The notes below the pieces were generated by a model that saw nothing but the letters and a program-made list of their open reading frames with translations, made no database searches and was not told where the DNA came from. Below are positions 12,033 to 21,599 of a DNA stretch of 64,000 bases, piece by piece (position 1 is the stretch's first letter; every line of letters begins with the position of its first letter). Position numbers and translations under genes: made by a program. The stretch comes from Leptobrachium leishanense (taxonomy: Eukaryota > Chordata > Amphibia > Anura > Megophryidae): NCBI GenBank assembly GCA_009667805.1, contig CM019064.1:386074049-386138048 (forward strand), written 5' to 3'.

Positions 12033-12325
12033 CAGCGATTTTCAGCCACTGTTCCGTGGCAGACTGTTGCGCCGTTAGTGGTCCTCGGATATGCAGCCGG
12101 AATTTGCTGTGCAGTGGCAGAAGGAAGTGTGTGCGTTACGGGACAGTGGCACAATGTGGGTGTAATGGAAAAATGACACAAGGGGAGATGTATTGTCGAA
12201 CAGATCTTTTAATAAAAGGTGCAACATCTTAATACTTGTTTAATAATGATAAACTTTATCTTTAAATATAATCCGACATTGTGCCACGACGACAACTTTA
12301 TTGCATCTTACGAGTGTGCCGTGAG
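12033..12325. mobile_element. H4 hAT-type MITE, degraded
   Basis: It starts CAGCGATTTTCAGCCACTGT, followed by TCCGTGGCAGACTG, and ends near GTGTGCCGTGAGATA. This resembles the CAGNGGTTCTCAACC / TGTGCCGTGG hAT-type family of vertebrates. The right end is unclear. Confidence 0.5.
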
Positions 12326-13140
12326 ATATAAAGATTGAAAATATATACACTATACAAGCTCTACCTATTCTTAGTACTGCCTTCGTTTAAAAAGTGCCAA
12401 GGGAACCATCACCGCACTATGCCCACTGCCGTTCGGTGAAAAGCCTCTCCTGTACGACCTAGAAGGGGGATCAAGGCTCAAGAGGTATTTGCAACATGAA
12501 GGGGCCAACCTGACTCAGAAAATTCTTGTAGGGTTTTAAGGGTGTGTATCATGGCACTCAGCTAACAGGCAAAGCAAAACTCTGTCCAGATTCCAGGTGC
12601 TCAGCTTTGTGAGTCATTCCCCTGAGGGGAGGGAGGGGTGCATATTGGAAGGCTCTAAATCCGAACAATTCAAGGACACCCTGCGGGCATTTCATATCAC
12701 AACTTCTAGCGCTGACATGTAGCGACAGTAGTAAGTAGTGTAAGGTTCAGGCATGCAGACATGTGCAGGTTTTTCATTCGTTAGCTGTATACTGAGAAAG
12801 GGCGCTCAGACCTCTTGACCAACATAGGGTTTAAAGGTTATTACAATCCTAATCCCCCTGAGCGTATCCTGTTGCACTTTCACCCTTCAATAATGCAAGA
12901 GAGCAGGCAAGCGTGCAGGTAGGATCAAAAAGCCTTTTTAGCACAGGTTTTATATTATTAAGCCCCATGCCGCTTCTTTTCATTTTTTGTATAAAATATG
13001 AGAAAACAAACAGGGCACATTATTACTATTGGAAAGCATATACAGTATATTGGATATTCATATAGTGCATATGGACCCCATGGAAGCCTATCTCCTGCAC
13101 ACCTGTGTGTATTGACAGCCCAGTGCATCTCACATGGCAT
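12326..13140. other. No recognisable gene or repeat
   Basis: Nothing supported; only short frames. Confidence 0.45.
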
Positions 13141-13143
13141 TAA

Positions 13144-13596
13144 GGCCCGTGTCAGACGAATGCAGTGATCACGTCCGTGTTGCCGCACATTTTAACGTCC
13201 AGCGTAGCATAAAATTATGATCAATAGAGACCCACACACGAAGTACGTCCGCACAGAAGTGTGGACGCACAACGCACGTGGCACCAGACGCTGTTTAGGC
13301 AAGAACGTCAAACCGCTAGGACGGACACACAGAGTGCGCCACGTCCGTGTAGCTTTGTGTATGAGTGATGGAACGTAGTCAGACGTACTGCATTTTTGAC
13401 GTCCAGCATTTTTGACGGCCAAAATGTTTTTTCATATCATGTATCAATTTTTTTCATTTTACATATTAATTTTTTTTCCCATCTACATCAGTCAAAAAAA
13501 ATGGACCATGTGGTGTCTACAGTATCATCAGTCAGAAAGTACGTCAGTTGTGCACGGACGCACAGTGTGCTCCGAATGCGTTTGTCTGACATTAGC
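13144..13596. mobile_element. S2 Harbinger-type MITE
   Basis: Ends GGCCCGTGTCAGACGAATGC and, at the right, TTGTCTGACATTAGC. It has CpG-rich arms with an AT-rich centre (13420-13490). Related to S3 through shared body motifs such as GACCCACACACGAAGTACGT. It abuts a second, 5'-truncated S2 copy. Confidence 0.8.
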
Positions 13597-14535
13597 ATTA
13601 ACGTCCCTCGTAGCATAGAATCATGAGCAATAGAGACCCACACACTAAGTGCGTCTGCACCGAACTGCGCACACACAAAGCACGTGGCAAACGGACGTAA
13701 GCTAGGCAAGAACATAAAACCGCTAGAACGGACGCGCAGAGTGCGCCACGTCCGCGTAGCGTTGTGTGTGTGTGTGATGGAACGAAGTCAGATGGACCGC
13801 ATTTGCGACGTCCAGCACCTTGATACATAAGGCTAGGGTCAGACTAACGCATTTTTCCCGTTGTCCGTGAAAAAGTGCGTTCGAACGAATGGACGCATTT
13901 TTTCACGGAATACGCGATAGTGGTCATACGATGCGCATTTCCGTCCGTGATTTTGTACGGATCATCAATAAAACACTTTTTGTGTCTGGACGTTATGTTG
14001 GCCGGACATTAGCAGCATCTGACGTCTCCTAATCACACACACACGCCGCTAGTGGACGCAGCGCACTCTGTACGTCAGTACTAGCGGTTTGACGTTCTCG
14101 AAAAAATGCGTTCGTTTGCCACTTGCGTTGCGCTGCCGCACTTTTGTGCGGCCGTTCTTCGTATGCTGCCCAGCATTGGACGTCATTTGCTGCTAGCACG
14201 GCCGTGAATTAGGCTAGGGTCAGACTAGCGCAGTTTTAACGTGCGTTTAGCCGCACGAAATCACGGCCGTACTAGCAGCAAATGACGTCCAATGCCGGGG
14301 AACATACGAAGTACGGCCGCACGAAAATTCGTCCGCGCAACGCAAGTTGCAAACGAACGCATTTTTTCGAGAACGTCAAACCGCTACTACTGACGTACAG
14401 AGTGCGCTGCGGCTGCATAGCGGCGTGTTTGCGTGATTGGGAGACGTCAGACGCTGCACACGTCCGGCCAACATAACGTGCACAGACCAAACACTTCCTG
14501 TCTTGTCTGGGGGTAGCTGCAAGTTGCGTTGGACA

Positions 14536-16956
14536 ATGGCTGGGACTGACATCGACGTGGAGAGGCTGATCAATGCAGTGGCAGAGCATCCCGAGCTGTG
14601 GGACACGGCCTGCGACAGCTACAAAGACCGGCAGAAGAAGGCCAGTGCATGGGTCACAGTGTCCAGGGTGGTGTACCCAGAGTACGAGACGTGGTCTGAT
14701 AAAGAGCAGAAGCTTCAGAGTGAGTAAATGATCATTTTATTGCATAGAATTCAATTGCATTGAACTTGAATGTAATATCAAACAAAATGGCATAACGAAT
14801 TATGGTTGTCACTAAGGATGTGCGTTTCGGCTTTCAGAATTTCGGAATTTAAACGACATTTTCCCGATTCGTGTTTTCTGATGCGGGCGATTCCCAGATA
14901 ATTTTTCGATCCGAAAATGTCAGATCTGAAATGTTTCCGAGCCGAAACAAAATATTTTACGAATATGCGATTGGACTTGAATTGTGTCAAATCGAAATTT
15001 ATTGCTTTGAAACGAGAACAGACGTTGCGAAAAACGAGAAATGTACGAAATCACGAAAAGTAGATCCAACAAACGAGCAAAGTGACACAAAAAACGAAAA
15101 ATGGTCCATATTCCGATGACATATCCCCGAAAAACGAGTCGAACCGAATCGAATCAAAACAGGGTTCGTTCGAAACGAGCCGAATCGAAAACTTTAAACA
15201 TCCGAAAAATTCGAACAGAAAAAATAATCGGTGCACAAGCCTAGGTGTCACATGTCAAATGATGTCCATCTGCCATGGCACCTGCCCTGCATTGCTAGTG
15301 AAATAATTAGACAGAGCATCGCGAAACCTGTTGGTGTGTCTATTCACAGGTATTATGTCATCGTTAGCATACTCATCCAGACCCGTTACTGTGAGGGTAT
15401 CCTCGAAATTAACCCCATCCCTTGCACGAACATAGTTATGTAGGATGCAACAGCATTTCACTATATCCACACAGAAATCCACATTTACATCAAATGGCCG
15501 ATGAAAAATCCTCCACTTGTTGCTCAGTATGCCAAAGCTACACTCGACATACCATCTCGCCCGCGACAGCCTGTAATTAAACACCCGCTTCTTCACAGTC
15601 AGGTGTGTCACCGAGTATGGCCGCAGGAGATGTGTGGATAAGCCGAATGCTTCATCACCCACAAAGGCATAGGGGACTGACACGTCGCTGCCAGGCAAAG
15701 GTGCGGGTCTGGGGATGTTCAGGTTCCCACCCTCAATCTCATTCCACAGTGTTGAGTTCCGAAACAGTGTTGAGTCCGAGTCCTTGCCGTATGATCCGAC
15801 ATCCACATACACAAAATTATAGTTGGCATCTGCCACCGCCAGTAGGCCAATTGAAAAATAATGTTTATAATTTTGATACAGTGAGCCACTGTGCAGTGGC
15901 TTCACAATGCGGACATGTTTGCCGTCCACCGCTCCCAGGCAGTTGGGATAGTTCGCTCTCTCCCAGAATCCTGCTGCAATTGCCAGCCATGTCTCGCCTG
16001 TGGGTGTTGGCAAACATTGGTCCTTCATGGTTTCCCATATTGTTTGGCAGACCTTGCGGACGATCTCACCAGCTGTCGATCTGCCAATGCGGAAGTTGTA
16101 ATGCAGATCCTTCAAACTGCATCCACTAGCAAGATACCTAGAACATGAAAGAAGCTGTGTTATGATCACATCATATAAACCTAACCTTATGTCACTCTCA
16201 TCATGTTTTGCAGCACATGAAGCAATCAATAAATGGCGCACGGTGAGGGACAATCATACCCGGGTCCTGAAAAAGGAGGCTGAAGCTGCTCGCTCTGGAG
16301 CTGGTGCAAAGAAGAGGCGCAGCTATTTGTATGCAGACCAACTGTCCTTCCTGAGGAAGAGCCAGGAGCCGCGCAAGACTGTGAGCAGTATTGACCGGCC
16401 ATCCACCTCTAGCTCACAAGGGCAAGACCTGCAGCCCGCAGGATCTGGCAGCTGCCAGGTGGAGGTCGAGCAGGGTGGTGCGGAGTCCCAGGTGGAGGAT
16501 GTGGAGTCCCAACAGGTGCCGGGTACAGCACCCACAGACAGCACCAGTACGGCTCCCAGGAGGAAGAAGCCACCATCAGCTGATGTCGAGCAGGCCATGG
16601 TCGCATTCATGGACGCGCACCATACACATCCACGCTGCATGGTCGCTGATTCCGAGGACATGTCCTTTTTTAATTCATGTCTCTCCCTGCTCAACATAAT
16701 GACCCCAGAGCAGAAGCTGGATTATCGCCGCCGAAGCCTGGACCTGATACATGAGATACTGTCCCATCCACAACAGGCACCTGTATATCACGGTGTCGTG
16801 CCACAATACCCCCATGGTTATTCCCACCACTGCCAGGCGTTGCCTGCCCGCCCACCCATGTCCCCTGTTGCTGGGCCACCCCCGGAGCCAGAGTACCACC
16901 GCAGCCATATGCACGGTCCTCATGACCCAGATGCTCCTCGGTATCATACCATGTGA
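14536..16956 (+). CDS. Harbinger MADF/BESS DNA-binding protein (2 exons)
   Basis: Exon 1 is 14536-14719, the donor GTGAGT begins at 14720, the acceptor TTTTGCAG ends at 16213, and exon 2 is 16214-16956; the product is about 308 residues. The start is the ATG in ACAATGGCT because it opens the domain directly. A MADF (Myb/SANT-like) domain spans the splice: VERLINAVAEHPELWD and WVTVSRVV come from exon 1, and EAINKWRTVRDNHTRVLKKE and YLYADQLSFL from exon 2. After a Ser/Gln/Pro-rich linker, a BESS-like helix follows (MSFFNSCLSLLNIMTPEQK, exon 2 near 16660-16716). In PIF/Harbinger elements such a protein binds the ends and brings the transposase to the nucleus. The phase (1) agrees across the junction. 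Exon structure is inferred from splice signals and domain continuity, not transcripts. No AATAAA was seen between the stop and 17280. Confidence 0.85.
14736..14741 (-). promoter_or_regulatory. Candidate polyadenylation signal for the transposase gene
   Basis: AATAAA on the minus strand. It lies 514 bp past the transposase stop today, but only about 75 bp past it if the 439-bp hAT insertion plus duplication is removed. That is a normal 3' UTR length. Confidence 0.5.
14813..15243. mobile_element. hAT-like MITE (GGATGTGC family) inside the Harbinger element
   Basis: Ends TAAGGATGTGCGTTTCGG and, inverted, TAGGCTTGTGCACCG. The flanks GTTGTCAC (14805-14812) and GGTGTCAC (15244-15251) match at 7 of 8 bases, an 8-bp hAT-style duplication. 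The body is rich in CGAAAAC/GAATCG motifs. It lies in the intron of the MADF gene and 3 bp (to the flank) beyond the transposase stop codon. A related fragment is at 29193. Confidence 0.8.
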
Positions 16957-17576
16957 GGTGTATCGTCTGTTCGTTTATGTTTGTCACAGTTTATTCATGT
17001 TGTTCTACTATTTTTATTTTATTACCTTCATTGGACATGCAATAATATATGTGTTTAATATGTTATTGTTATCTTCTGTCATATTATTTCGGGACTAAAT
17101 ATTTTATTTGTTTCACATCGTTGTCAGTGTCATTACTCTTTCGTTACGCGTTCTGGAAGGTGATGCATGCGTGTGTGTGTGGGCATATAACTACTGACCT
17201 ACAATAGAGCCTCTGCACACCGAGCACATGTCTGATGACTGGCAGCGATGTCATGAATGCAGGTGTTTGATAGTACTTACCGCAAAGTGAGGACCAGCAT
17301 CTCCTCCGGTGGTATGGCAGCCCTCATGTTGGTGTCCCTCTTGGTCAGCGGCTCACGCACCTTCATCAACAGTTCATCAAAGGTGTGGATGGACATCCGC
17401 AGGTAGTTGAAGAACTTCACGGGGTCCCTCTCTCGCAGTGGCCTGTACAGTGTCACAAAGTGGCCATGCGTGTGTCTGGCAGTGTTGATTGGATGGACCC
17501 ATGTTCGCCGTTGTCTTTTCTTCTTCAGGTACAGGTATCCCAGTGCAGCAAAAAGAAACACTTGGACTGCATCCAT
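15255..17576 (-). CDS. PIF/Harbinger DDE transposase (2 exons)
   Basis: Exon 1 is 17576-17281, the donor GTAAGTACT begins at 17280, the acceptor TTCTAG ends at 16138, and exon 2 is 16137-15255 with stop TGA; the product is about 392 residues. The joint restores an arginine codon within a helix-turn-helix (LTLR from exon 1, YLASGCSLKDLHYNFRIGRS from exon 2). The DDE_4 nuclease signature is complete: AVDGKHVRI (Asp about 170), GSYGKDSDSTLF (Asp about 220), VGDEAFGL (about 258-265) and RARWYVECSFGI (Glu about 297), then LHNYVR. The start at MDAVQVF is favoured because the TATA box at 17607-17614 lies only 31-38 bp upstream; an in-frame ATG at 17594 would add six residues. The enzyme would cut and paste the element at TWA targets. 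Lengths are normal for the family. The splice model is inferred. Confidence 0.9.
16138..16213. promoter_or_regulatory. 76-bp segment with back-to-back splice acceptors
   Basis: The minus-strand acceptor CATGTTCTAG (ending 16138, transposase) and the plus-strand acceptor CATGTTTTGCAG (ending 16213, MADF gene) face away from each other. Both branch-point and pyrimidine regions must therefore lie within the same 76 bp, on opposite strands. Confidence 0.7.
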
Positions 17577-17606
17577 CTTGGAAAATGCCACCATTCCCAA
17601 AATGCC

Positions 17607-17614
17607 TTTTTATA
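17607..17614 (-). promoter_or_regulatory. TATA box of the transposase gene
   Basis: Minus-strand TATAAAAA within GGGTATAAAAAGGC, about 31-38 bp before the favoured start codon at 17576 and about 195 bp inside the right end of the transposon. Confidence 0.65.
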
Positions 17615-18128
17615 CCCTTTCCCTTTTATTTGATTCATTCTGCAATTGATTTGGTTGATCATATCTCTCTTCTTCCAGCTCCGTGAAACAAAACGTACGA
17701 AAATGCGCATCGTATGACCGCTTTCGCGCATTCCGTTAAAAAATACGTTTGTTCGTTCGACCGCACTTTTTCACGTTCGCGGCGAAAAATGCGTTCGTCT
17801 GACCCTAGCCTAAGTGCTGCTAAACGCACGTTGATACTGCGTTAGTCTGACCCTAGCCTAATATGAAAAGCCATTGTGTGCATCAATTTTTATATTAATT
17901 TTGTTTCCCATAGTTCCCATTTTTTTTCCTACATCCGTCAAGAAAAACGGATCGGGTGATGTCTACAGTATCTTCTGTCAGTACGCCCGTCTGTTCTGCA
18001 CGCACGCAGAGTGCGCTAAGAATGCGGTCATCTGACATTAGCCTTAATCAGCAGGAGATGTTGCTAGGAGGATGTGGTCCAGAAAACCTGAATGATCGTA
18101 GCCCAGGGGGCAATATCTGTCTGATCAT

Positions 18129-18670
18129 AAGGATTGCCAGATCAGCCATGTTTTCCCAGACATACTGTATACTACTGGACACACATTACGGTTTCATGCA
18201 GAAGGAAAAATACTGCCCTGCAACATGTATAAAACATATGCTGCAGGAAAGAAATCGAAGCAGGTCACCTGTAGGGTTGCCAGGTCAGCCATGTTTTCCT
18301 GGACACATATAACTACTTCATGCAGAGGGGAGCACAGTAAAAAGCGCTGCCCTGCAACATGTATAAAACATTTGCTGCAGGAAGGAAATCGAGGCAGGTC
18401 AACTGTAGGGTTGCCAGGTCAGCCAGGTTTTCCTGGACACATATTACTACTTCATGCAGAGGGGAGCACAGGAAAAAGTGCTGCCTTGCAACATGTATAA
18501 TTCATATGCTGCAGGAAGAAAATCAAGGCAGGTAACCTGGGATTCCTTTTTGATTTCTTACCTGCAGCGTATGGATTCAACATGCTGCAGGGTGGCATTT
18601 TTTCTGCACTACCCATCAGCTTGAATTCATTATATGTGTCCAGGAAAATATGGCTGATCTGGCAACCCTA
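18129..18670. mobile_element. H2 hAT-type MITE with internal tandem duplication
   Basis: Left end AAGGATTGCCAGATCAGCC, right end inverted TAGGGTTGCCAGATCAGCC. The flanks CTGATCAT and TTGATCAC agree at 6 of 8 bases. Inside, a 134-bp unit carrying GGGTTGCCAGGTCAGCC and CAACATGTATAAAACAT is repeated about three times (CAACAT at 18221, 18355 and 18489). Confidence 0.85.
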
Positions 18671-18777
18671 TTGATCACCCTTGGCAGCCTTTACTGACAG
18701 ATACCTATGATAAAATAGCTGTATACCTCATTGTTATTCATGAGAGACGTGGTCCATGCATTTTTTTTATCTATTAA

Positions 18778-19117
18778 GGCTAGTGTCAGACGAGCATCTT
18801 TGGATAGCGGAAGGAATGTCCATGAGAGTGGACGTTCGTTCCACTCGACACCCATCTGGCCACCTCGCTGAGCGCACTTAGTGCACTCATTGGCACTGCA
18901 AAGCGCGATCCTCCTATGGAGAATCGTACTTATAGCTCCGTCAATGAGCGTCCTAGCACTTTGCTGGAGAGGCTTGGATAACAGACACTTATTGGGTGTG
19001 CGTTTTGTGCGTGCACACAAGCATGTGACTGGCCCCGTTGCAGTGTCACAACGCTGCGACAGACGCCGGTAAGCACGTCAGTACAGGCTTACATAGCTCG
19101 CTCGTCTGACGCCAGCC
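18778..19117. mobile_element. S4 Harbinger-type MITE
   Basis: Ends GGCTAGTGTCAGACGAGC and, inverted, GGCTGGCGTCAGACGAGCG; flanking TTAA on both sides. The body (GGAAGGAATGTCC, GCAAAGCGCGATCCTCC) is shared with copies at 38096 and 40568 but not with S1-S3. Confidence 0.85.
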
Positions 19118-19138
19118 TTAATGGGGTTCTTTTGATAA

Positions 19139-19215
19139 TAAGGTTATCTAGACATTCAGAGAGTCATGGGAGTTGGAGTTCAGCAGCATCTGGGGGACAG
19201 AGTTTGCCATCCCTG
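19139..19215 (-). mobile_element. H3-like hAT MITE fragment
   Basis: Read on the minus strand it starts CAGGGATGGCAAACTCTG and contains AACTCCAACTCCCATGA, typical of short hAT MITEs of this family. Only one end is present. Confidence 0.5.
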
Positions 19216-19464
19216 TTTTAGCATACCACCGATGCACAATACAGTATGTTGTATGCATGCTTGTGAACATGCAGAAATAAGGCTGGCTGTCTGCTAATTC
19301 AGAAATTGGACTGACATAAGACATAGACCATTTTTTTCCAAGAAAAAGCTAATTTGAAAAAAACATGCAATATACATATTATTAGGCAAACAGACCGGCA
19401 GCCCTAGAAAAACCTTTGAGCCTCGAGAGATCACTGCAGAACAAGTGTATAGTAGCATGTTTAA

Positions 19465-19778
19465 GGCTGGGTTCACACCTAAGCGTTTGACGCGCGTAAC
19501 AGGCGCGTTTTTTGACGCGCGTATCGCACAAACTTGAAAAACGCGCGAACGCACATTGCAGCCCATTCACGCTGCAGTCTATGGCTACGAACACGCTGCA
19601 ATACGCCCCAAAGAAGCTTCTGTACTTCTTTGGGCGTAGGACGTTTTACAGCGCGTTCCTATGCACTGTAAAATGCCCAGGTGTGAACGGGCCCCATAGG
19701 AAATCATGGGATTTCCGTGTTTAGGCGTTTTACAGCGCACAGGAATGCGCTGTAAAACGCCCAGGTGTGAACGGGGCC
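19465..19778. mobile_element. Harbinger-like MITE with GGCTGGGTTCACACC ends
   Basis: 314 bp, ends GGCTGGGTTCACACCTAAGC and, inverted, GGCCCCGTTCACACCTGGGC, flanked by TAA on both sides (19462-19464 and 19779-19781). CpG-rich body with CAAAGAAGCTTC and two copies of the GCGTTTTACAGCGC motif. A second copy lies at 49062. Confidence 0.85.
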
Positions 19779-19781
19779 TAA

Positions 19782-20165
19782 TAGTTGCAGAACAGCCATT
19801 TATTAGCTTTACGAAGATGAAGGACGGACAAGGCAACAAAAGTGGAAGCCTGAGACATAAGGCATCAGATGCCAATTCATTTAAAAAGGTAACAAATTTG
19901 ATTTTGGACAAATGAAGAAAAATCGAAACAAATTGTAACAAAACAGCGGAACCTGATACATTGATTCTCACAGGAGCAAAATGAACAGAATGGAAATGCA
20001 AGGATGAACCTTAGTTATTCTTCCTTATGTCCATAAATCCTGTAACTGTATTCTTATTCCCATGACCTTCCATTATTGAATTAGCGATAAAAATGCAATA
20101 TTGGGTACGGAGCTGTAATGATGGTCACATTTGCATGGAGACCCATTGCATTATTGAACATGTAT
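19782..20165. other. No recognisable gene or repeat
   Basis: Nothing supported. Confidence 0.45.
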
Positions 20166-20169
20166 TTAA

Positions 20170-20459
20170 CCCATTAAGGGGTGGCTTTCACCATCAAGGT
20201 GTACAGGTACGCCTCGCCGACAGGTGCCGTCGTGCGGCAGTGATTGTGGCCCGCCCTGCAGCCGACACGCAGCGCGCGTCATTGGCCGCAGGGGTATGGA
20301 TTCCGTTCAGGCCGTCCCCGTGCAGCCAATGACGCGCGCCGCAACTCTGTGCACACAAGCTGCAGGGAGGGGTGGAAGCGGCCCCATTCAAGACATGTAC
20401 GCGTCTTCAAAACCCTCCCGACGCCAGGACACCACGGATCCTCCAGGGGCAGGAAGGGG
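20170..20459. mobile_element. TTAA-target MITE
   Basis: Flanked by TTAA at 20166-20169 and 20460-20463. Ends CCCATTAAGGGGTGG and, inverted, CCCCTTCCTGCCCC. GC-rich body with GACGCGCG and CCAATGACGCGCG motifs. Similar in type to the element at 27072. Confidence 0.65.
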
Positions 20460-20473
20460 TTAATGCGTTAAAG

Positions 20474-20657
20474 CAGTGTTTCTCAACTTCGTTCCTCAGG
20501 ACCTGCTAACAGTCCAAATATTAAGTATCACTTTGGTAAAATGCAGCCTGAATCCTGCAATCACTGAGCAGCAAATCATATCACCTGTGCTGTGCTTCAC
20601 ATATCTGGAAAACCTGGCCTGTTAGTGGGTCCTGAAGACCAGGGTTGGGAAACACTG
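20474..20657. mobile_element. H1 hAT-type MITE
   Basis: 184 bp, ends CAGTGTTTCTCAACTTCG and, inverted, CAGTGTTTCCCAACCCTGG. The 8-bp duplication CGTTAAAG (20466-20473 and 20658-20665) is perfect. Body motif AATCACTGAGCAGCAAATCA is the family marker. Confidence 0.93.
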
Positions 20658-20665
20658 CGTTAAAG

Positions 20666-21590
20666 GCCTACCGTTGCTTCATTCGCGTCACCTCTTTCCA
20701 ACAGATAATGGCCTATAAAAGGGGCATATGATTTATTTTCTTTTATTGCACCTTTTAGTTTTTGCAAAAGCATAAGGACTAGCAAAGAGCAGAGCACCTC
20801 CCATGAAGTAAAAAAATACCATTTGTAAAATTAAAGTTAATTATTTCAGGTGGTGTGAGCCGGATTCTTTGAAAACGTGCAAAATCCAATTGCTCATTTA
20901 CCTTTCTTATGCAACAAGAGACTGCCTTGAGCTCAATTCTGGGTGCGCATGCAGGTGCAGAAATATCAGTCTGTCTTTCATAGGGCTTTCAAAAGAAATA
21001 CTTCGAATGGCTTTAAATAAAAATATTTCAGATTAAAGCCCACGGGTAGGGTTCACAATTCCCTTCATACCAGGGTGTCAAATAATTTACTCCCTTTTCT
21101 ATAAATTGCACCTCTAAGAAAGTTGATAAAAATGTGAACTGAATAATCATATTGTTACATAATGTTATAAAACTGAACCTGTCAATAACTGCTTTTAGTA
21201 ACTGATAACCGTAATAGATCATTGTACAGAGCGCTCCCCCCCCCCGAGAAAATATTACTGCCGGCCGCCAGCGCCAAGAACTAAGGCTGCCAATGGCCGG
21301 CCGCACTCAGCGCGTAGAGAGTGTAGTGAATGATAGGCACGTGCCTCATTCAGTGCCGGTGACGGCGATGCAGTGCGCCTGTGCCGGGCTTCTGCCTGTC
21401 ACGTGGGCGGAAAAGGGGCACTGGCTCCGCCGGACAGTCGCACTAGTCTCGCGCAGAGTGATTGTGCCTGCGCCCTGCCCCTGCCCTGCTGCATGTGTCA
21501 GTGAGAGCGAGGATACAAAGAAGAACCGGGGCATCCACATCCGACCGTTGCCCTTGCTGTCCATAGCCTGCCCAAGTTATCAAGGTACCT
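20666..21590. other. No recognisable gene; GC-rich island 21255-21560
   Basis: The first 570 bp look unique and AT-rich. From 21255 to 21560 the sequence is GC-rich with many CpGs, but its 104-codon frame has no recognised domain. It leads into a minisatellite, so it may be part of an unidentified element. Confidence 0.4.
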
Positions 21591-21599
21591 GCATCATGT

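Larger units (their letters stand above)
14212..17810. mobile_element. Complete PIF/Harbinger transposon, 3,599 bp
   Basis: Inverted ends GGCTAGGGTCAGACTAGCGC and, from the right, GGCTAGGGTCAGACGAACGC. Flanks are TTA on the left (14209-14211) and TAA on the right (17811-17813). It carries the two genes that define PIF/Harbinger autonomy: a DDE nuclease (minus strand) and a MADF/Myb-like DNA-binding partner (plus strand). Neither shows a stop or frameshift in its inferred exons. The exons interleave on opposite strands. The ends match S1 MITEs over roughly 270 bp on the left and 120 bp on the right, which makes it the probable source of the S1 family. The only visible damage is a hAT-like insertion at 14813-15243 in non-coding sequence. 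Confidence 0.92.
13831..17858 (-). mobile_element. S1 MITE interrupted by the complete Harbinger element
   Basis: Ends GGCTAGGGTCAGACTAACGC and GTCTGACCCTAGCC with perfect TAA flanks. Removing the inserted 3.6-kb element leaves about 426 bp, the standard S1 length (427 bp in the copies at 27775, 36472 and 45400). Its ends match those of the inserted element in reverse orientation, so host and insert belong to the same family. Confidence 0.88.
13597..18043. mobile_element. S2 MITE, truncated and split by the Harbinger nest
   Basis: The left part (13597-13830) matches the inner part of S2. The right part (17859-18043) ends with CATCTGACATTAGCC. Everything between is an inserted S1 MITE flanked by TAA on both sides (13828-13830 and 17859-17861). 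This is the oldest layer of a four-level nest. Confidence 0.8.

Noticed and set aside
15605..16129. 174-codon plus-strand frame
   Set aside because: Antisense to exon 2 of the Harbinger transposase, which has a full set of catalytic motifs; this frame has none.
16323..16987. Minus-strand frames of 90-124 codons
   Set aside because: Antisense to exon 2 of the MADF protein.
18221..18510. CRISPR-like spaced repeats (134-bp period)
   Set aside because: The whole unit is repeated, not just a short repeat with differing spacers, and the context is a vertebrate hAT MITE.
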